Shown: positions 20,695 to 29,554 of the stretch, one piece after another
Layout of the letters: the number at the start of each line of letters is the position of its first letter
How positions within the stretch are numbered: the first letter of the stretch is position 1
Source of the DNA: Pseudomonas sp. DNDY-54
Lineage (GTDB): Bacteria; Pseudomonadota; Gammaproteobacteria; Pseudomonadales; Pseudomonadaceae
DNA length: 64,000 nt
Assembly: GCF_019880365.1 (NCBI RefSeq)
Contig: NZ_CP082271.1
Location: 4,030,001-4,094,000 of the forward strand
Reading direction: 5' to 3'
Made by a program: the position numbers and the translations under genes
Notes under the pieces: model-generated
Seen by the model: only the letters and a program-made list of their open reading frames with translations
The model's database searches: none
Told to the model about the DNA's origin: nothing

Positions 20695-22101
20695 TCAGCC
20701 GATACCGGGTGGAAAACGCACCCTGACACGCAGTCCGCCCAGCGCGCCCTGCCCCAATTCGATGCTGGCGCGATGGGCGCGGCTGATTTCACCGACGATT
20801 GCCAGGCCGAGCCCTGCACCCTGCCCTTGCTGCTGCACACGGTAGAACCGGGCGAACACCTTTTCGCGCTCCTCCGGTGCGATGCCCGGCCCGTCATCCT
20901 CGACTTCCAGAACGCCCCCATGCTTCACGCGCAGCACCACGTTGCCGCCATTCGGTGTGTGCGCCAGGGCGTTGTCGATAAGGTTGCTCAACAGCTCGCT
21001 AAGCAGCGTCGGTTCGCCGTCGATCCACACCGCCTCGTCCGCTTCCAGCGCCAGCGCCACGCCCCGCTTGTGCGCCAGCGCTGCCATCGCCAGCCCAAGC
21101 TCCCGCGCCAGCTGGCTGAGATCGAGACGCTGTGCGCCGCCTTCGGCGATCGATTGGGCGCCACTTTCGATACGCGCCAGCGACAGCAGCTGGTTGGCGA
21201 GGTGGATGACACGGTCGGTGTGCGCCTCTGCTTCCTCAAGGGTTGCCTGCCACCGCTGCGGTTGCTGCTCTCGCAAGCCCAGCTCGATCCGCGCCTTGAG
21301 CGCCGCCAGCGGCGTGCGCAACTCGTGGGCGGCATCGGCGATGAATTGCGCCTGCCGTTCGAACTGCCCGCGCAAGCGCTCGGTGAAGTGATTGAGCGCG
21401 GCCACTAGTGGCTTGAGCTCGCGCTGCACGGTGACCAGCGGTAGCGGCCGTAGATCGTCCGGCTGGCGCAACTCGACCGCCTCGCTGAGCTTGCCCAGCG
21501 GGCGCAGGGCCGCGCTCACCGCAAGCCAGACAAGCAGCAACGCGGTAACCGCCAGCGCACCGACTCGCCATAAGGTGTCCGTCAACAGGCTGCGCGCCAT
21601 CCGTTCACGCGCGCCGAGTGTTTCAGCGACACGGATTTCAGCGATACCGTTGAGCTCCGGTTCGCTGACGGGCTGCAGCAGGCTGACCAGCCGCACGCCC
21701 TCACCTTTGAACTCGCCATCGTAAAAGCGCGCCAGCGCGGGGTAGTCATCGGTGCGTCGGATATCAGCGCCCGGCGCCGGCAGGTCCTCATAACCGCTGA
21801 CCAGCCGTCCTTCTATATCGAGCACCTGATAGTAGATCCGCCCAGCGCTGTCGTAGGCGAAGGTATCCAGCGCCACGTAGGGCACGTTGGCGCGCAGCTG
21901 CCCGTCATTGGCAACCAGGCCGTCCGCGATGGCCCGGGCAGACGCCAATAATGTGCGGTCATACGCCGAGTCGGCCGCTGCGCGCCCGTTCCAGTAAGCA
22001 CTCCATCCGCTGAACAGCAACAGCAGCGCCAACAGCACCGCCAGCCGGCGCAACAGGCCGCCGCGCAGGCTCCCGGCACGTGGCGCCACCGTTTCAGGCA
22101 T
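20695..22101 (-). CDS. tctE: TctE-type sensor histidine kinase
   Basis: A 468-residue inner-membrane kinase. It has an N-terminal helix (about 20-38), a periplasmic sensor region of the 2CSK-N type (about 40-165), a second helix (about 170-192), a HAMP-like linker, a dimerisation domain with the phosphorylated His in DAAHELRTPLAALK (about residue 259), and an ATPase domain with N-x-x-x-N (LIDNALAHTPNGG), DDGPGIAPEER and GAGLGLAIV. It overlaps tctD by 8 bp. The neighbouring tricarboxylate porin and transporter genes support a TctE assignment; citrate-type ligands are the expected signal. Confidence 0.88.
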   Translation of the reverse strand: MPETVAPRAGSLRGGLLRRLAVLLALLLLFSGWSAYWNGRAAADSAYDRTLLASARAIADGLVANDGQLRANVPYVALDTFAYDSAGRIYYQVLDIEGRLVSGYEDLPAPGADIRRTDDYPALARFYDGEFKGEGVRLVSLLQPVSEPELNGIAEIRVAETLGARERMARSLLTDTLWRVGALAVTALLLVWLAVSAALRPLGKLSEAVELRQPDDLRPLPLVTVQRELKPLVAALNHFTERLRGQFERQAQFIADAAHELRTPLAALKARIELGLREQQPQRWQATLEEAEAHTDRVIHLANQLLSLARIESGAQSIAEGGAQRLDLSQLARELGLAMAALAHKRGVALALEADEAVWIDGEPTLLSELLSNLIDNALAHTPNGGNVVLRVKHGGVLEVEDDGPGIAPEEREKVFARFYRVQQQGQGAGLGLAIVGEISRAHRASIELGQGALGGLRVRVRFPPGIG

Positions 22102-22765
22102 CCAGGCTCTCCAATAGATAGCCCAGCCCTCGGAACGTCACGATACGCACGGCACTGCCTTCGAGTTTTTTGCGCAGACGATGAATGTAGATCTCGATGG
22201 CGTCAGCGCTGGCATCCTCATCCAGGCCAAATACCTGAGCGGCCAGCTGGTCTTTGCTCATCACCCGCCCGGGCCGCGTGATCAGCGCTTCGAGCACAGC
22301 CTGCTCGCGTGAAGTCAGAGTGAGCGCCTGCTGATTGAGGGTAAAGCGCCGCGCATCGAGGTCATAGACCAGCGGGCCGCAGCTCTGTTGGCGCTCGCCG
22401 GCCGCCACGCTGCGCCGCAACAGCGCCTTGACCCGCGCCTCCAGCTCGGAGAGTTCGAACGGCTTGGCCAGGTAATCATCGGCGCCCAGATTGAGCCCGT
22501 GTACCCGATCAGTGACTTCTCCACGCGCGGTCAACATCAATACCGGCAGGGTTTTGCCGCGCTCACGCAGGCGCGAGAGCACCTGAAAGCCGTCAAGCCT
22601 GGGCAGCCCGACATCGAGGATTGCCAGTGCGTAGTCCTCGGTCGACAACGCCAAATCAGCCGCGACGCCGTCGATGAGCAGGTCCACTGTCCAGCCCGCC
22701 GCACGCAATGCCTGCGCCACGCTTTCAGCCAGCTGGGGATGGTCCTCGACCAGAAGTATCCGCAT
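22094..22765 (-). CDS. tctD: TctD-type response regulator (OmpR family)
   Basis: A 223-residue regulator with a receiver domain (phosphoacceptor Asp51 in AILDVGLPRLDG; acidic pocket VEDH; Lys in YLAKPFELSE) and a C-terminal winged-helix DNA-binding domain (TSREQAVLEALI, DAIEIYIHRLRKKLEG, RGLGYLLE). ATG at 22765 (MRILLVEDH) removes seven unlikely leader residues. It is the first gene of tctD-tctE and divergent from the opdH-tctCBA operon, which it probably activates in the presence of tricarboxylates. Confidence 0.9.
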   Translation of the reverse strand: MRILLVEDHPQLAESVAQALRAAGWTVDLLIDGVAADLALSTEDYALAILDVGLPRLDGFQVLSRLRERGKTLPVLMLTARGEVTDRVHGLNLGADDYLAKPFELSELEARVKALLRRSVAAGERQQSCGPLVYDLDARRFTLNQQALTLTSREQAVLEALITRPGRVMSKDQLAAQVFGLDEDASADAIEIYIHRLRKKLEGSAVRIVTFRGLGYLLESLDA

Positions 22766-22828
22766 CGCCTGTCCTCTGCCACACACGGAACGGGGCGCCA
22801 GTGTAGCGATACGGCAGGCCGCCCGCTG

Positions 22829-22862
22829 CTTTCACCCTTGAAAGCCTGGCGAAAGTTTCGCC
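22829..22862 (+). promoter_or_regulatory. putative TctD operator
   Basis: Between tctD and the porin gene, GAAAG occurs at 22840-22844 and 22851-22855, an 11-bp direct-repeat spacing typical of OmpR-family sites. The second copy lies in a perfect palindrome GGCGAAA-g-TTTCGCC (22848-22862), and the first has an inverted partner CTTTC at 22829-22833. Binding by TctD is inferred from position and pattern. Confidence 0.5.
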
Positions 22863-22877
22863 GCCTAGGATCGGGAT

Positions 22878-22897
22878 CAGGTGGCTCGATCCACCTG
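22878..22897 (+). promoter_or_regulatory. inverted repeat in opdH upstream region
   Basis: A 7-bp perfect inverted repeat, CAGGTGG-CTCGAT-CCACCTG, 48 bp before the porin start. It could be a 5' leader hairpin or an operator; which of the two cannot be decided from sequence. Confidence 0.45.
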
Positions 22898-22917
22898 ACG
22901 CGGCTCAACGCCGCCAC

Positions 22918-22930
22918 AACAAAAACAATA
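22918..22930 (+). promoter_or_regulatory. Crc/Hfq CA-motif-like leader sequence
   Basis: AACAAAAACAATA fits the AAnAAnAAnAA pattern bound by Hfq with Crc in Pseudomonas catabolite repression. It lies directly before the Shine-Dalgarno (GGAG, 22933-22936) and the ATG at 22945, where Hfq/Crc would block translation. Regulation is inferred from family knowledge. Confidence 0.55.
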
Positions 22931-22944
22931 GTGGAGAATCAAGG

Positions 22945-24207
22945 ATGCTGACTGCCGTCAGAACCAACCCCGCCCCTGCTCGTCTTGCCCTCGCCGTCGC
23001 GGCCGCCTCCCTGGCGCCAGTGGCTCAGGCTGCCTTCATCGAAGACAGCAGCGCGACCCTGCAAACCCAGAACATTTACCTCAATCGCGATTTCCGCGAA
23101 GGCAGCGGCCAGTCCAAGCGCGAGGAATGGTCACAGGGCTTTCTGCTCGACATCGAATCGGGCTTCACCGAAGGCACCGTCGGCTTCGGCCTCGATGCCA
23201 TGGGCATGCTTGGCATCAAGCTCGACTCCGGCGGCGGCCGCACCGGTACCGACCTGCTCCCAGTGCGCGACGATGGCAGCACGCCGGACGAGTTCAGTCG
23301 CCTTGGGTTGACCGCCAAGGCCAAATTCGCTGAAACCGAGCTGCGTTACGGCAGCCACATTCCAGAAACACCGGTGGTGAAAGCCAGCGACAGCCGTACG
23401 CTGCCGCAGGTCTTCGAAGGTGCCATGTTGATCTCTCAGGACGTGACGGGGCTGACCCTGACCGGTGGCCGCCTGGACAAGGTCATCGACCGTGCCTCGA
23501 CCAACTCGCAGGAACTGCAGATCAATAACAAGAACGGTCGTTTCGACAGCGCCGCCGAAGCCGACCATCTGACCTTCGCCGGTGCCCGGTACGACTTCAC
23601 GGAGCGCTTTACCGGCACCTATTACGCCGCCGAACTCGACGACATCTACCGTCAGCACTTCTTCAACCTGCAGGCCGTGCAGCCGCTGGGTGAGAACTCC
23701 TCACTGACCGCCGACCTGCGCCTGATGATCAGTGACGACACCGGCGCGGCCAACGCCGGCAAGATCGACAACCAGGCCTGGAACGGCATGGTCGGTTACA
23801 GCCTCGGCGGCCATAAGCTCAGCCTCGCCTATCAGCAGATGAACGGCGACACCGGCTACGCCTACATCGATGGCGGCGATCCTTACCTCGTCAACTTCGT
23901 CCAGATCAACGACTTCGCCAACGCCGACGAGCGCTCCTGGCAGGCCCGTTACGACTACAACTTCGCCTCGATTGGCGTCCCTGGGCTGACTTTCCTGACC
24001 CGCTACGTCTCCGGCGATAACGCTGAGTACAACGGCGGCAACAGCGGCAGCGAGTGGGAGCGCGACATCGAGCTCAAATACGTCGTGCAAACAGGCCCGT
24101 TGAAGAACGTGGCCGTGCGTATGCGCAACGCCATGTTCCGTTCCGATTTCGCCCGCGACGCCGACGAAAACCGCCTGATCGTCAGCTACAGCCTGCCGAT
24201 CTGGTAA
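22945..24207 (+). CDS. OprD-family outer-membrane porin, OpdH-like
   Basis: A 420-residue outer-membrane porin with a signal peptide ending near APVAQA (about residue 29). The mature start, AAFIEDSSATLQTQNIYLNRDFR, and the next segment SKREEWSQGFLLDIESGFTEG are classic OprD-family sequence. The C-terminus ends in Trp after an alternating beta-strand (LIVSYSLPIW). Placed before tctCBA and divergent from tctDE, it matches the arrangement of P. aeruginosa OpdH, which admits tricarboxylates such as cis-aconitate. Expression is probably TctD-activated and Crc-repressed. Confidence 0.9.
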   Translation: MLTAVRTNPAPARLALAVAAASLAPVAQAAFIEDSSATLQTQNIYLNRDFREGSGQSKREEWSQGFLLDIESGFTEGTVGFGLDAMGMLGIKLDSGGGRTGTDLLPVRDDGSTPDEFSRLGLTAKAKFAETELRYGSHIPETPVVKASDSRTLPQVFEGAMLISQDVTGLTLTGGRLDKVIDRASTNSQELQINNKNGRFDSAAEADHLTFAGARYDFTERFTGTYYAAELDDIYRQHFFNLQAVQPLGENSSLTADLRLMISDDTGAANAGKIDNQAWNGMVGYSLGGHKLSLAYQQMNGDTGYAYIDGGDPYLVNFVQINDFANADERSWQARYDYNFASIGVPGLTFLTRYVSGDNAEYNGGNSGSEWERDIELKYVVQTGPLKNVAVRMRNAMFRSDFARDADENRLIVSYSLPIW

Positions 24208-24238
24208 ACGTCCACAATAAGAATCACAGGAGACACCC

Positions 24239-25213
24239 ATGAAAACAGCAATCCGTCGTATCGCCCTGCTCTCGTCCTGCCTGGTCCTGTCCAGCCAGCT
24301 GTTCGCCGAGCCGAAGCGGCCTGAATGCATCGCCCCGGCCAAGCCCGGCGGCGGCTTCGACCTCACCTGCAAGCTGGCCCAGAGCGGCCTGAAAGACGAA
24401 GGGCTGATGGAGGCGCCGATGCGCGTCACCTACATGCCCGGAGGGGTTGGCGCGGTGGCGTATAACGCCGTGATTGCTCAGCGCGCCGCGGACCCGGCCA
24501 CCATTACTGCGTTCTCCAGCGGCTCGCTGCTGAACCTCGCGCAAGGCAAGTTCGGGCGTTATGACGAGACTGACGTGCGCTGGCTGGCCGGCATAGGCAC
24601 CGACTATGGCGCCATTTCGGTCCGCGCGGATGCGCCCTACCAGGACCTCGACGACCTGATCGCCGCCGTCAAGAAAGACCCCAGCAGCGTGGTGTTCGGT
24701 GCCGGCGCGACCATCGGCGGCCAGGACTGGATGCAAACCGCGCTGATTGCCCGCGCCGCGGGTGTCGATCCGAAGAAGCTGCGCTACGTCGCGTTCGAAG
24801 GCGGCGGCGAAACCCTCACCGCCATGCTCGGCGGCCATGTCCAGGTCACCAGCAGCGGACTGGGTGAAGTCGCGCCGCAGCTTGAGGCCGGCAAGATTCG
24901 CGTGCTCGCGGTGCTGTCCGATGATCGCCTGCCGGGCAAACTCTCGGAGCTGCCGACTGCCAAGGAACAGGGCTACGACATCAGCTGGCCGGTGATCCGC
25001 GGCTTCTACATGGGCCCGGAAGTCAGCGATGAAGACTTCAACTGGTGGAAAACGCAGTTCGATGCGCTGTTGGCTGACGAGGATTTCGCCACGCTTCGCG
25101 AACAACGTGACCTGTTCCCGCTGTCGATGACTGGCGATGAGCTCACCGCTTTCGTCAACAAGCAGGTCGCCGACTACAAAGAACTCGCCGGCGAGTTCGG
25201 TCTGGTCAAGTAA
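24239..25213 (+). CDS. tctC: tricarboxylate-binding periplasmic protein TctC
   Basis: A 324-residue periplasmic receptor of the tripartite tricarboxylate transporter family. The signal peptide is MKTAIRRIALLSSCLVLSS with cleavage about residue 23 (LFAEP). The mature part starts ECIAPAKPGGGFDLTCKLAQ, the family's ligand-loop pattern, and contains VTYMPGGVGAVAYN and GGHVQVTSSGLGEVAPQL. A Shine-Dalgarno (AGGAG) precedes the ATG. It is 31 bp downstream of the porin gene and is followed by tctB and tctA, so it is part of one operon. Confidence 0.93.
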   Translation: MKTAIRRIALLSSCLVLSSQLFAEPKRPECIAPAKPGGGFDLTCKLAQSGLKDEGLMEAPMRVTYMPGGVGAVAYNAVIAQRAADPATITAFSSGSLLNLAQGKFGRYDETDVRWLAGIGTDYGAISVRADAPYQDLDDLIAAVKKDPSSVVFGAGATIGGQDWMQTALIARAAGVDPKKLRYVAFEGGGETLTAMLGGHVQVTSSGLGEVAPQLEAGKIRVLAVLSDDRLPGKLSELPTAKEQGYDISWPVIRGFYMGPEVSDEDFNWWKTQFDALLADEDFATLREQRDLFPLSMTGDELTAFVNKQVADYKELAGEFGLVK

Positions 25214-25282
25214 CACCCGCTGCCCGCGGCGGCCGGTCCAGCGGACCGGAGGCCGCGGTTGGCTTCTCCCGAGGTCACCACC

Positions 25283-25726
25283 ATGTACGTTCGTGTCTTT
25301 GCCGCGGCCTGGCTACTTGCCTGCGCCGGTCTCGCGCTGCTTGCCTGGGGTTTCGAGGCACCCTTCGCCTACGACCCGGTCGGTCCGCGCGCCTACCCGC
25401 TACTGCTGCTGTTCCTGATGGCTTGCGGCTCGCTCTGGCTGCTCTGCAAACCACACGGCGAGCCGACGCCACCGTTCAATTGGGCGATGGCCCGCCGGGC
25501 CGCCCTCTGCGTGTTGGTCCTGCTGGCGTACGCCCTGCTGTTCGAGAAGCTTGGCTTCGTCATCACCACGGCGCTGGCCACCTTCGCGTTGGGCCTGCTG
25601 TTCAACGGACGCCTGTGGCCCTGCCTGATCAGTGGTGTGCTGATGGGCGTGCTGCTCTACGGCTTGTTCGACCTGTCGCTTGACGTGCCGCTGCCGCTCG
25701 GTGTGCTGCGCTTGCTGGAGAGCTGA
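25283..25726 (+). CDS. tctB: tripartite tricarboxylate transporter small subunit TctB
   Basis: A 147-residue membrane protein with four hydrophobic helices, the size and layout of TctB. Features are an N-terminal helix with FEAPFAYDPVGPRAYPLLLL (the family's G-P-R-x-x-P motif after helix 1) and a C-terminal LFDLSLDVPLPLG. ATG at 25283 (MYVRVFAAAWLL) is preferred over the frame from 25259, which adds a non-hydrophobic leader. It lies between tctC and tctA, ending 2 bp before tctA. Confidence 0.9.
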   Translation: MYVRVFAAAWLLACAGLALLAWGFEAPFAYDPVGPRAYPLLLLFLMACGSLWLLCKPHGEPTPPFNWAMARRAALCVLVLLAYALLFEKLGFVITTALATFALGLLFNGRLWPCLISGVLMGVLLYGLFDLSLDVPLPLGVLRLLES

Positions 25727-25728
25727 AA

Positions 25729-27243
25729 ATGGAAACCTTGAATTTCTTGTGGCAGGGCTTCGATGTCGCGACGCGACCGACCAACCTGCTGGTGGCGCTA
25801 TTCGGCGCATTCGTCGGCACCATTGTCGGCCTGCTGCCGGGTCTCGGCCCGATCAACGGCGTGGCTCTGCTGCTGCCGCTGGCGTTTGCCCTGGGCTTAC
25901 CGCCGGAGACCGCGCTGATCCTCCTGGCGGCGGTCTATCTGGGCTGCGAATACGGCGGCCGTATCTCGGCGATCCTGCTCAACGTGCCCGGCGACGCCGC
26001 TGCAGTCATGACCACGATTGACGGCTACCCACTGGCACGCCAGGGCAAGGCGGGCATCGCGCTGTCGCTCTCGGCAGTCAGCTCTTTCATGGGCAGCATC
26101 ATCGCTACCTGTGGGGTCGTGCTGTTTGCCCCGCTGCTGGCGAAGTGGGCAGTGGCCTTCGGCCCGGCGGAATACTTCGTGCTGATGATTTTCGCCATCG
26201 CCTGTCTGGGCGGCATGGTGGGCGACAAGCCGGTGAAAACCCTGATGGCGGCATTGATCGGCCTGGGTCTGGCGACGGTTGGCGTGGACTCCACCACCGG
26301 CGTCTACCGCTTCACCTTTGGCAGCGTGAGCCTGTCGGACGGCATCCAGTTCGTGATCGTGGTGATCGGCTTCTTCAGCGTCAGCGAAGTTTTGCTGATG
26401 CTCGAAAAGACCCATAGCGGTCAGAAGGCGGTCAAGGCCAGCGGACGTCTGCTGTTCAACTTCAAGGAGTTCTGCTTCACCTTCTGGACCATGGTGCGCA
26501 GCGCTCTGGCCGGCTTCGTCATCGGCACCCTGCCCGGCGCCGGCGCGACCATTGCCAGCGCCATGACTTATATGAGCGAAAAGCGCATGGCTGGCGACAA
26601 CGGCAAGTTTGGCGAAGGCGACCTGCGGGGCCTGGCCGCGCCGGAAGCTGCCAACAACGCCTCGGCTTGCGGCTCGCTGATCCCGATGCTGACCCTCGGC
26701 GTACCGGGATCAGGCACCACGGCGGTGATGATCGGCGCACTGACCTTGTACAACATCACGCCCGGTCCGCTGCTGTTCGAGCAACAGCCTGACGTGGTCT
26801 GGGGCCTGATCGCCTCGCTGTTCATCGGCAACGTCATCCTGTTGGTGATGAACATCCCGCTGGTCGGCCTGTTCTCCAAGATGCTCAGCGTGCCCAACTG
26901 GGTGCTGGTTCCGGCGATCACCGCGATCAGCGTGGTCGGTGTCTACTCCGTGCACAGCACCACTTTCGACCTGGTGCTGATGGTTGGCCTGGGCGTGTTC
27001 GGCTACCTGCTGCGTAAGCTGGAGTTTCCGCTGTCGTCGCTGATTCTCGGCTTCGTGCTTGGCGAGATGATGGAAGACAACCTGCGTCGCGCGCTGTCGA
27101 TTTCCGCAGGCGATCTGGGCATTCTCTGGGGCAGCCCAATCACCCTGGTGCTCTGGGCCATGGCAGCACTGATGCTGGCGATGCCCGGCCTGCGCTGGTG
27201 GCGCCAGCGTCGCCGCGCCAAGCTGAACGAGGCGCATGCCTGA
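25729..27243 (+). CDS. tctA: tripartite tricarboxylate transporter large subunit TctA
   Basis: A 504-residue permease with about twelve membrane helices. The conserved glycine-rich loops are visible: GTIVGLLPGLGPINGVALLLPL (about 27-48) and its internal repeat FVIGTLPGAGATIASAMTYMSEK, with LGCEYGGRISAILLNVPGD and LTLGVPGSGTTAVMIGAL. It carries tricarboxylate across the inner membrane with TctB, fed by TctC. The start of the AbrB-family gene overlaps its end by 8 bp. Confidence 0.95.
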   Translation: METLNFLWQGFDVATRPTNLLVALFGAFVGTIVGLLPGLGPINGVALLLPLAFALGLPPETALILLAAVYLGCEYGGRISAILLNVPGDAAAVMTTIDGYPLARQGKAGIALSLSAVSSFMGSIIATCGVVLFAPLLAKWAVAFGPAEYFVLMIFAIACLGGMVGDKPVKTLMAALIGLGLATVGVDSTTGVYRFTFGSVSLSDGIQFVIVVIGFFSVSEVLLMLEKTHSGQKAVKASGRLLFNFKEFCFTFWTMVRSALAGFVIGTLPGAGATIASAMTYMSEKRMAGDNGKFGEGDLRGLAAPEAANNASACGSLIPMLTLGVPGSGTTAVMIGALTLYNITPGPLLFEQQPDVVWGLIASLFIGNVILLVMNIPLVGLFSKMLSVPNWVLVPAITAISVVGVYSVHSTTFDLVLMVGLGVFGYLLRKLEFPLSSLILGFVLGEMMEDNLRRALSISAGDLGILWGSPITLVLWAMAALMLAMPGLRWWRQRRRAKLNEAHA

Positions 27244-28267
27244 GATGCTGCACCGACTTCCGGGATGGTGGGCGACGCCCATTGTCGGCGCCTTCGGTGG
27301 CTGGCTGGCCAGCCTGGCCGACTGGCCGCTGCCCTGGATGGTAGGTTCGCTGCTGGCGGTCATTGCAGTGCGCTGCAGTGGCTGGTTGGTAAACGAAGTC
27401 CCTCATGGCCGGCAGGTCGGGCAATGGTTGATCGCCAGCGCCATCGGTCTGCACTTCACCAGTGAAGTCTTGCAGCACGTGCTTGAGCATTTCGGCGTGA
27501 TTCTCGCCGGCGCGCTCGGCACGCTGCTGCTGAGCCTGATCGGCATCTTCATTCTCCTGCGCAGCGGCACGGACCGGGCTACAGCGTTCTTTTCCAGCAT
27601 GCCGGGCGGCGCCAGCGAGATGGTCAACCTGGCCGGTCGCCACGACGCACAGCCGGCGATGGTGGCAGCCGCCCACAGCATGCGTTTGCTGCTGGTGGTG
27701 CTGATCATCCCCGCACTGTTTACTTGGAGCCTCCCGCCGGTGGATGCCCCGCCACCGGCGCCGGTCAGCTGGCCCTGGCTGGCTGTGCTGTTGCCGGCGG
27801 GCGGTCTGCTGGCGCTGCTGTGGAAGAAGTGTAATCAGCCCAACCCCTGGATGCTGGGGCCGCTTACGGTGTGTGCCGTTGCCAGCGCTGCCTTCGATCT
27901 GCATCTGGGCATGCCCGAAGGAATCGGCCAGTTTGGCCAGTGGCTGATCGGCTGCTCGCTGGGCTGTCACTTCGATCGGCCGTTCTTTCGCAGCGCCCCG
28001 AGGTTCATGCTGCGCATCCTGCTGTTCACGCTGCTGGCTATGCTTGCCGCGGCAGGCTTGGCCGAAATGCTGGGCTGGGCCGCCACGCTGAACCAGACGT
28101 CGCTGATGTTGGGAATGATGCCGGGCGGCATAACAGAACTGTGCCTGACGGCCGAAGCATTGCAGCTGTCCGTCGCGCTGGTCACGGCGCTGCAGGTGTT
28201 GCGATTGTTCCTGGTGATGTTTCTCGCCGAACCGCTGTTCCGGTTCTGGCAACGAGCCACGCTTTAA
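27236..28267 (+). CDS. AbrB family transporter-like membrane protein
   Basis: A 343-residue protein of the AbrB/ammonia-monooxygenase-like family with two internally repeated halves of about five helices. Both repeats show the family's M-P-G-G motif: FFSSMPGGASEMVNLAG (about 117-133) and LGMMPGGITELCLTAEA (about 290-306). The function of the family is poorly known. Overlap of 8 bp with tctA and the terminator directly after it make it the last gene of the tricarboxylate operon, so a role in export or regulation linked to tricarboxylate use is likely but unproven. Confidence 0.85.
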   Translation: MPEMLHRLPGWWATPIVGAFGGWLASLADWPLPWMVGSLLAVIAVRCSGWLVNEVPHGRQVGQWLIASAIGLHFTSEVLQHVLEHFGVILAGALGTLLLSLIGIFILLRSGTDRATAFFSSMPGGASEMVNLAGRHDAQPAMVAAAHSMRLLLVVLIIPALFTWSLPPVDAPPPAPVSWPWLAVLLPAGGLLALLWKKCNQPNPWMLGPLTVCAVASAAFDLHLGMPEGIGQFGQWLIGCSLGCHFDRPFFRSAPRFMLRILLFTLLAMLAAAGLAEMLGWAATLNQTSLMLGMMPGGITELCLTAEALQLSVALVTALQVLRLFLVMFLAEPLFRFWQRATL

Positions 28268-28292
28268 CCCGCCGCTTGGCGGGTTCTTTTTA
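28266..28292 (+). terminator. rho-independent terminator of the tct operon
   Basis: AACCCGCC-GCTT-GGCGGGTT followed by CTTTTTAT, overlapping the stop codon region of the AbrB-family gene. It closes the plus-strand opdH-tctCBA-AbrB transcription unit. Confidence 0.9.
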
Positions 28293-28324
28293 TCGGACAA
28301 CGGCACAGGTGGAGCGGCTTCGCG

Positions 28325-29554
28325 TCAACCGAAGAACCAGTAGCAGACCAGAATGGCCGCTACGATACCGGCGAAGTCTGCGGCCAACGCGCATCCCACT
28401 GCGTGCCGCGCCCGCTGAATGCCCACCGCACCGAAATAAACCGCGAGCACATAGAAAGTCGTCTCGGTGCTGCCCTGCACCGTAGCGGCGACCAACGCAG
28501 GGAAACTGTCGACCCCCTGGCTCTGCATGGTTTCAATCAACATCGCGCGGGCGGCGCTTCCGGAGAACGGCTTGACCAGTGCGGTTGGCAGGGCGTCTAC
28601 AAACCGGGTATCCCAGCCCAGCGCTTCGACCAGCCAGCGAATGCCATCCAGGCCGAAATCCAGCGCACCGGATGCGCGAAAGACGCCTATCGCGCAGAGC
28701 ATGGCGATCAGATAAGGCAGCAGGCTTTTGGCGACATCGAACCCTTCCTGCGCACCTTCGACGAAGCTTTCATAGACCGGTACCTTGCGCAGCGCACCGA
28801 CAACGAGGAACGCGATGATCAGGCCGAACAGTGTCAGGTTACCGAGCAACGAGGACAGCGATGACAAGGCGGTGGCCGAAAGCCCCGCCAACAGTGCCAT
28901 GAAGCCACCTAGCATGAGCGCGCCGGGAATGAGATAGGCCAGCACCACCGGATCCCAGATGCGCAGCCGTTGCACCAGCGCAACCGCCAGCAGCCCTGCC
29001 AGGGACGATGCAGTGGTTGCCAGCAGAATTGGTAGAAACACGAGCGTCGGATCTTCAGCGCCCTGCTGCACGCGGTACATGAAGATCGACACGGGCAATA
29101 AGGTGAGCGACGAGGTGTTGAGCACCAGAAACAGGATCTGCGCGTTGCTGGCGACGGTCTTGCTGGGATTAAGCTCTTGCAGCGCTCGCATGGCCCGTAG
29201 CCCGATGGGCGTGGCGGCATTGTCGAGACCCAATCCGTTGGCGGCAAAGTTGAGTGTGATCAGCCCCAGCGCGGGGTGCCCGGCCGGTACTTCCGGCATC
29301 AGTCGGCTGAATAAAGGCCCCAACACGCGCGCCAGCAGTTGGATCAAACCGGCCTTCTCGGCAATGCGCAGAAAGCCGAGCCAGAGCGTCAGCGTGCCGA
29401 ATAACACAATCATGATCTCGACGGCCAACTTGGCCATGGCGAACAGGCTTTCCACCAGCGCGGCAAAGACGGCCGGATCGCCGCCCAGCAGCCAGCGCCC
29501 AAGCGCGGCAACCGCAGCGATCAGAAAAAATCCGAGCCAGAGGCCGTTGAGCAT
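28325..29554 (-). CDS. nucleoside-recognition (Gate) domain membrane protein, SpmA/SpmB-like
   Basis: A 409-residue integral membrane protein with two Gate-domain halves, the layout of a fused SpmA-SpmB (spore maturation) protein found in non-sporulating Pseudomonas. Family signatures are NFAANGLGLDNAATPIGLRAM (about 105-125) in the first half and FVDALPTALVKPFSGSAARAML with VQGSTETTFYVLAVYFGAVG in the second. ATG at 29554 starts directly with a helix; the open frame to 29665 is rejected. Transport of a nucleoside-like or other small solute is suggested by the family, not shown. Confidence 0.82.
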   Translation of the reverse strand: MLNGLWLGFFLIAAVAALGRWLLGGDPAVFAALVESLFAMAKLAVEIMIVLFGTLTLWLGFLRIAEKAGLIQLLARVLGPLFSRLMPEVPAGHPALGLITLNFAANGLGLDNAATPIGLRAMRALQELNPSKTVASNAQILFLVLNTSSLTLLPVSIFMYRVQQGAEDPTLVFLPILLATTASSLAGLLAVALVQRLRIWDPVVLAYLIPGALMLGGFMALLAGLSATALSSLSSLLGNLTLFGLIIAFLVVGALRKVPVYESFVEGAQEGFDVAKSLLPYLIAMLCAIGVFRASGALDFGLDGIRWLVEALGWDTRFVDALPTALVKPFSGSAARAMLIETMQSQGVDSFPALVAATVQGSTETTFYVLAVYFGAVGIQRARHAVGCALAADFAGIVAAILVCYWFFG

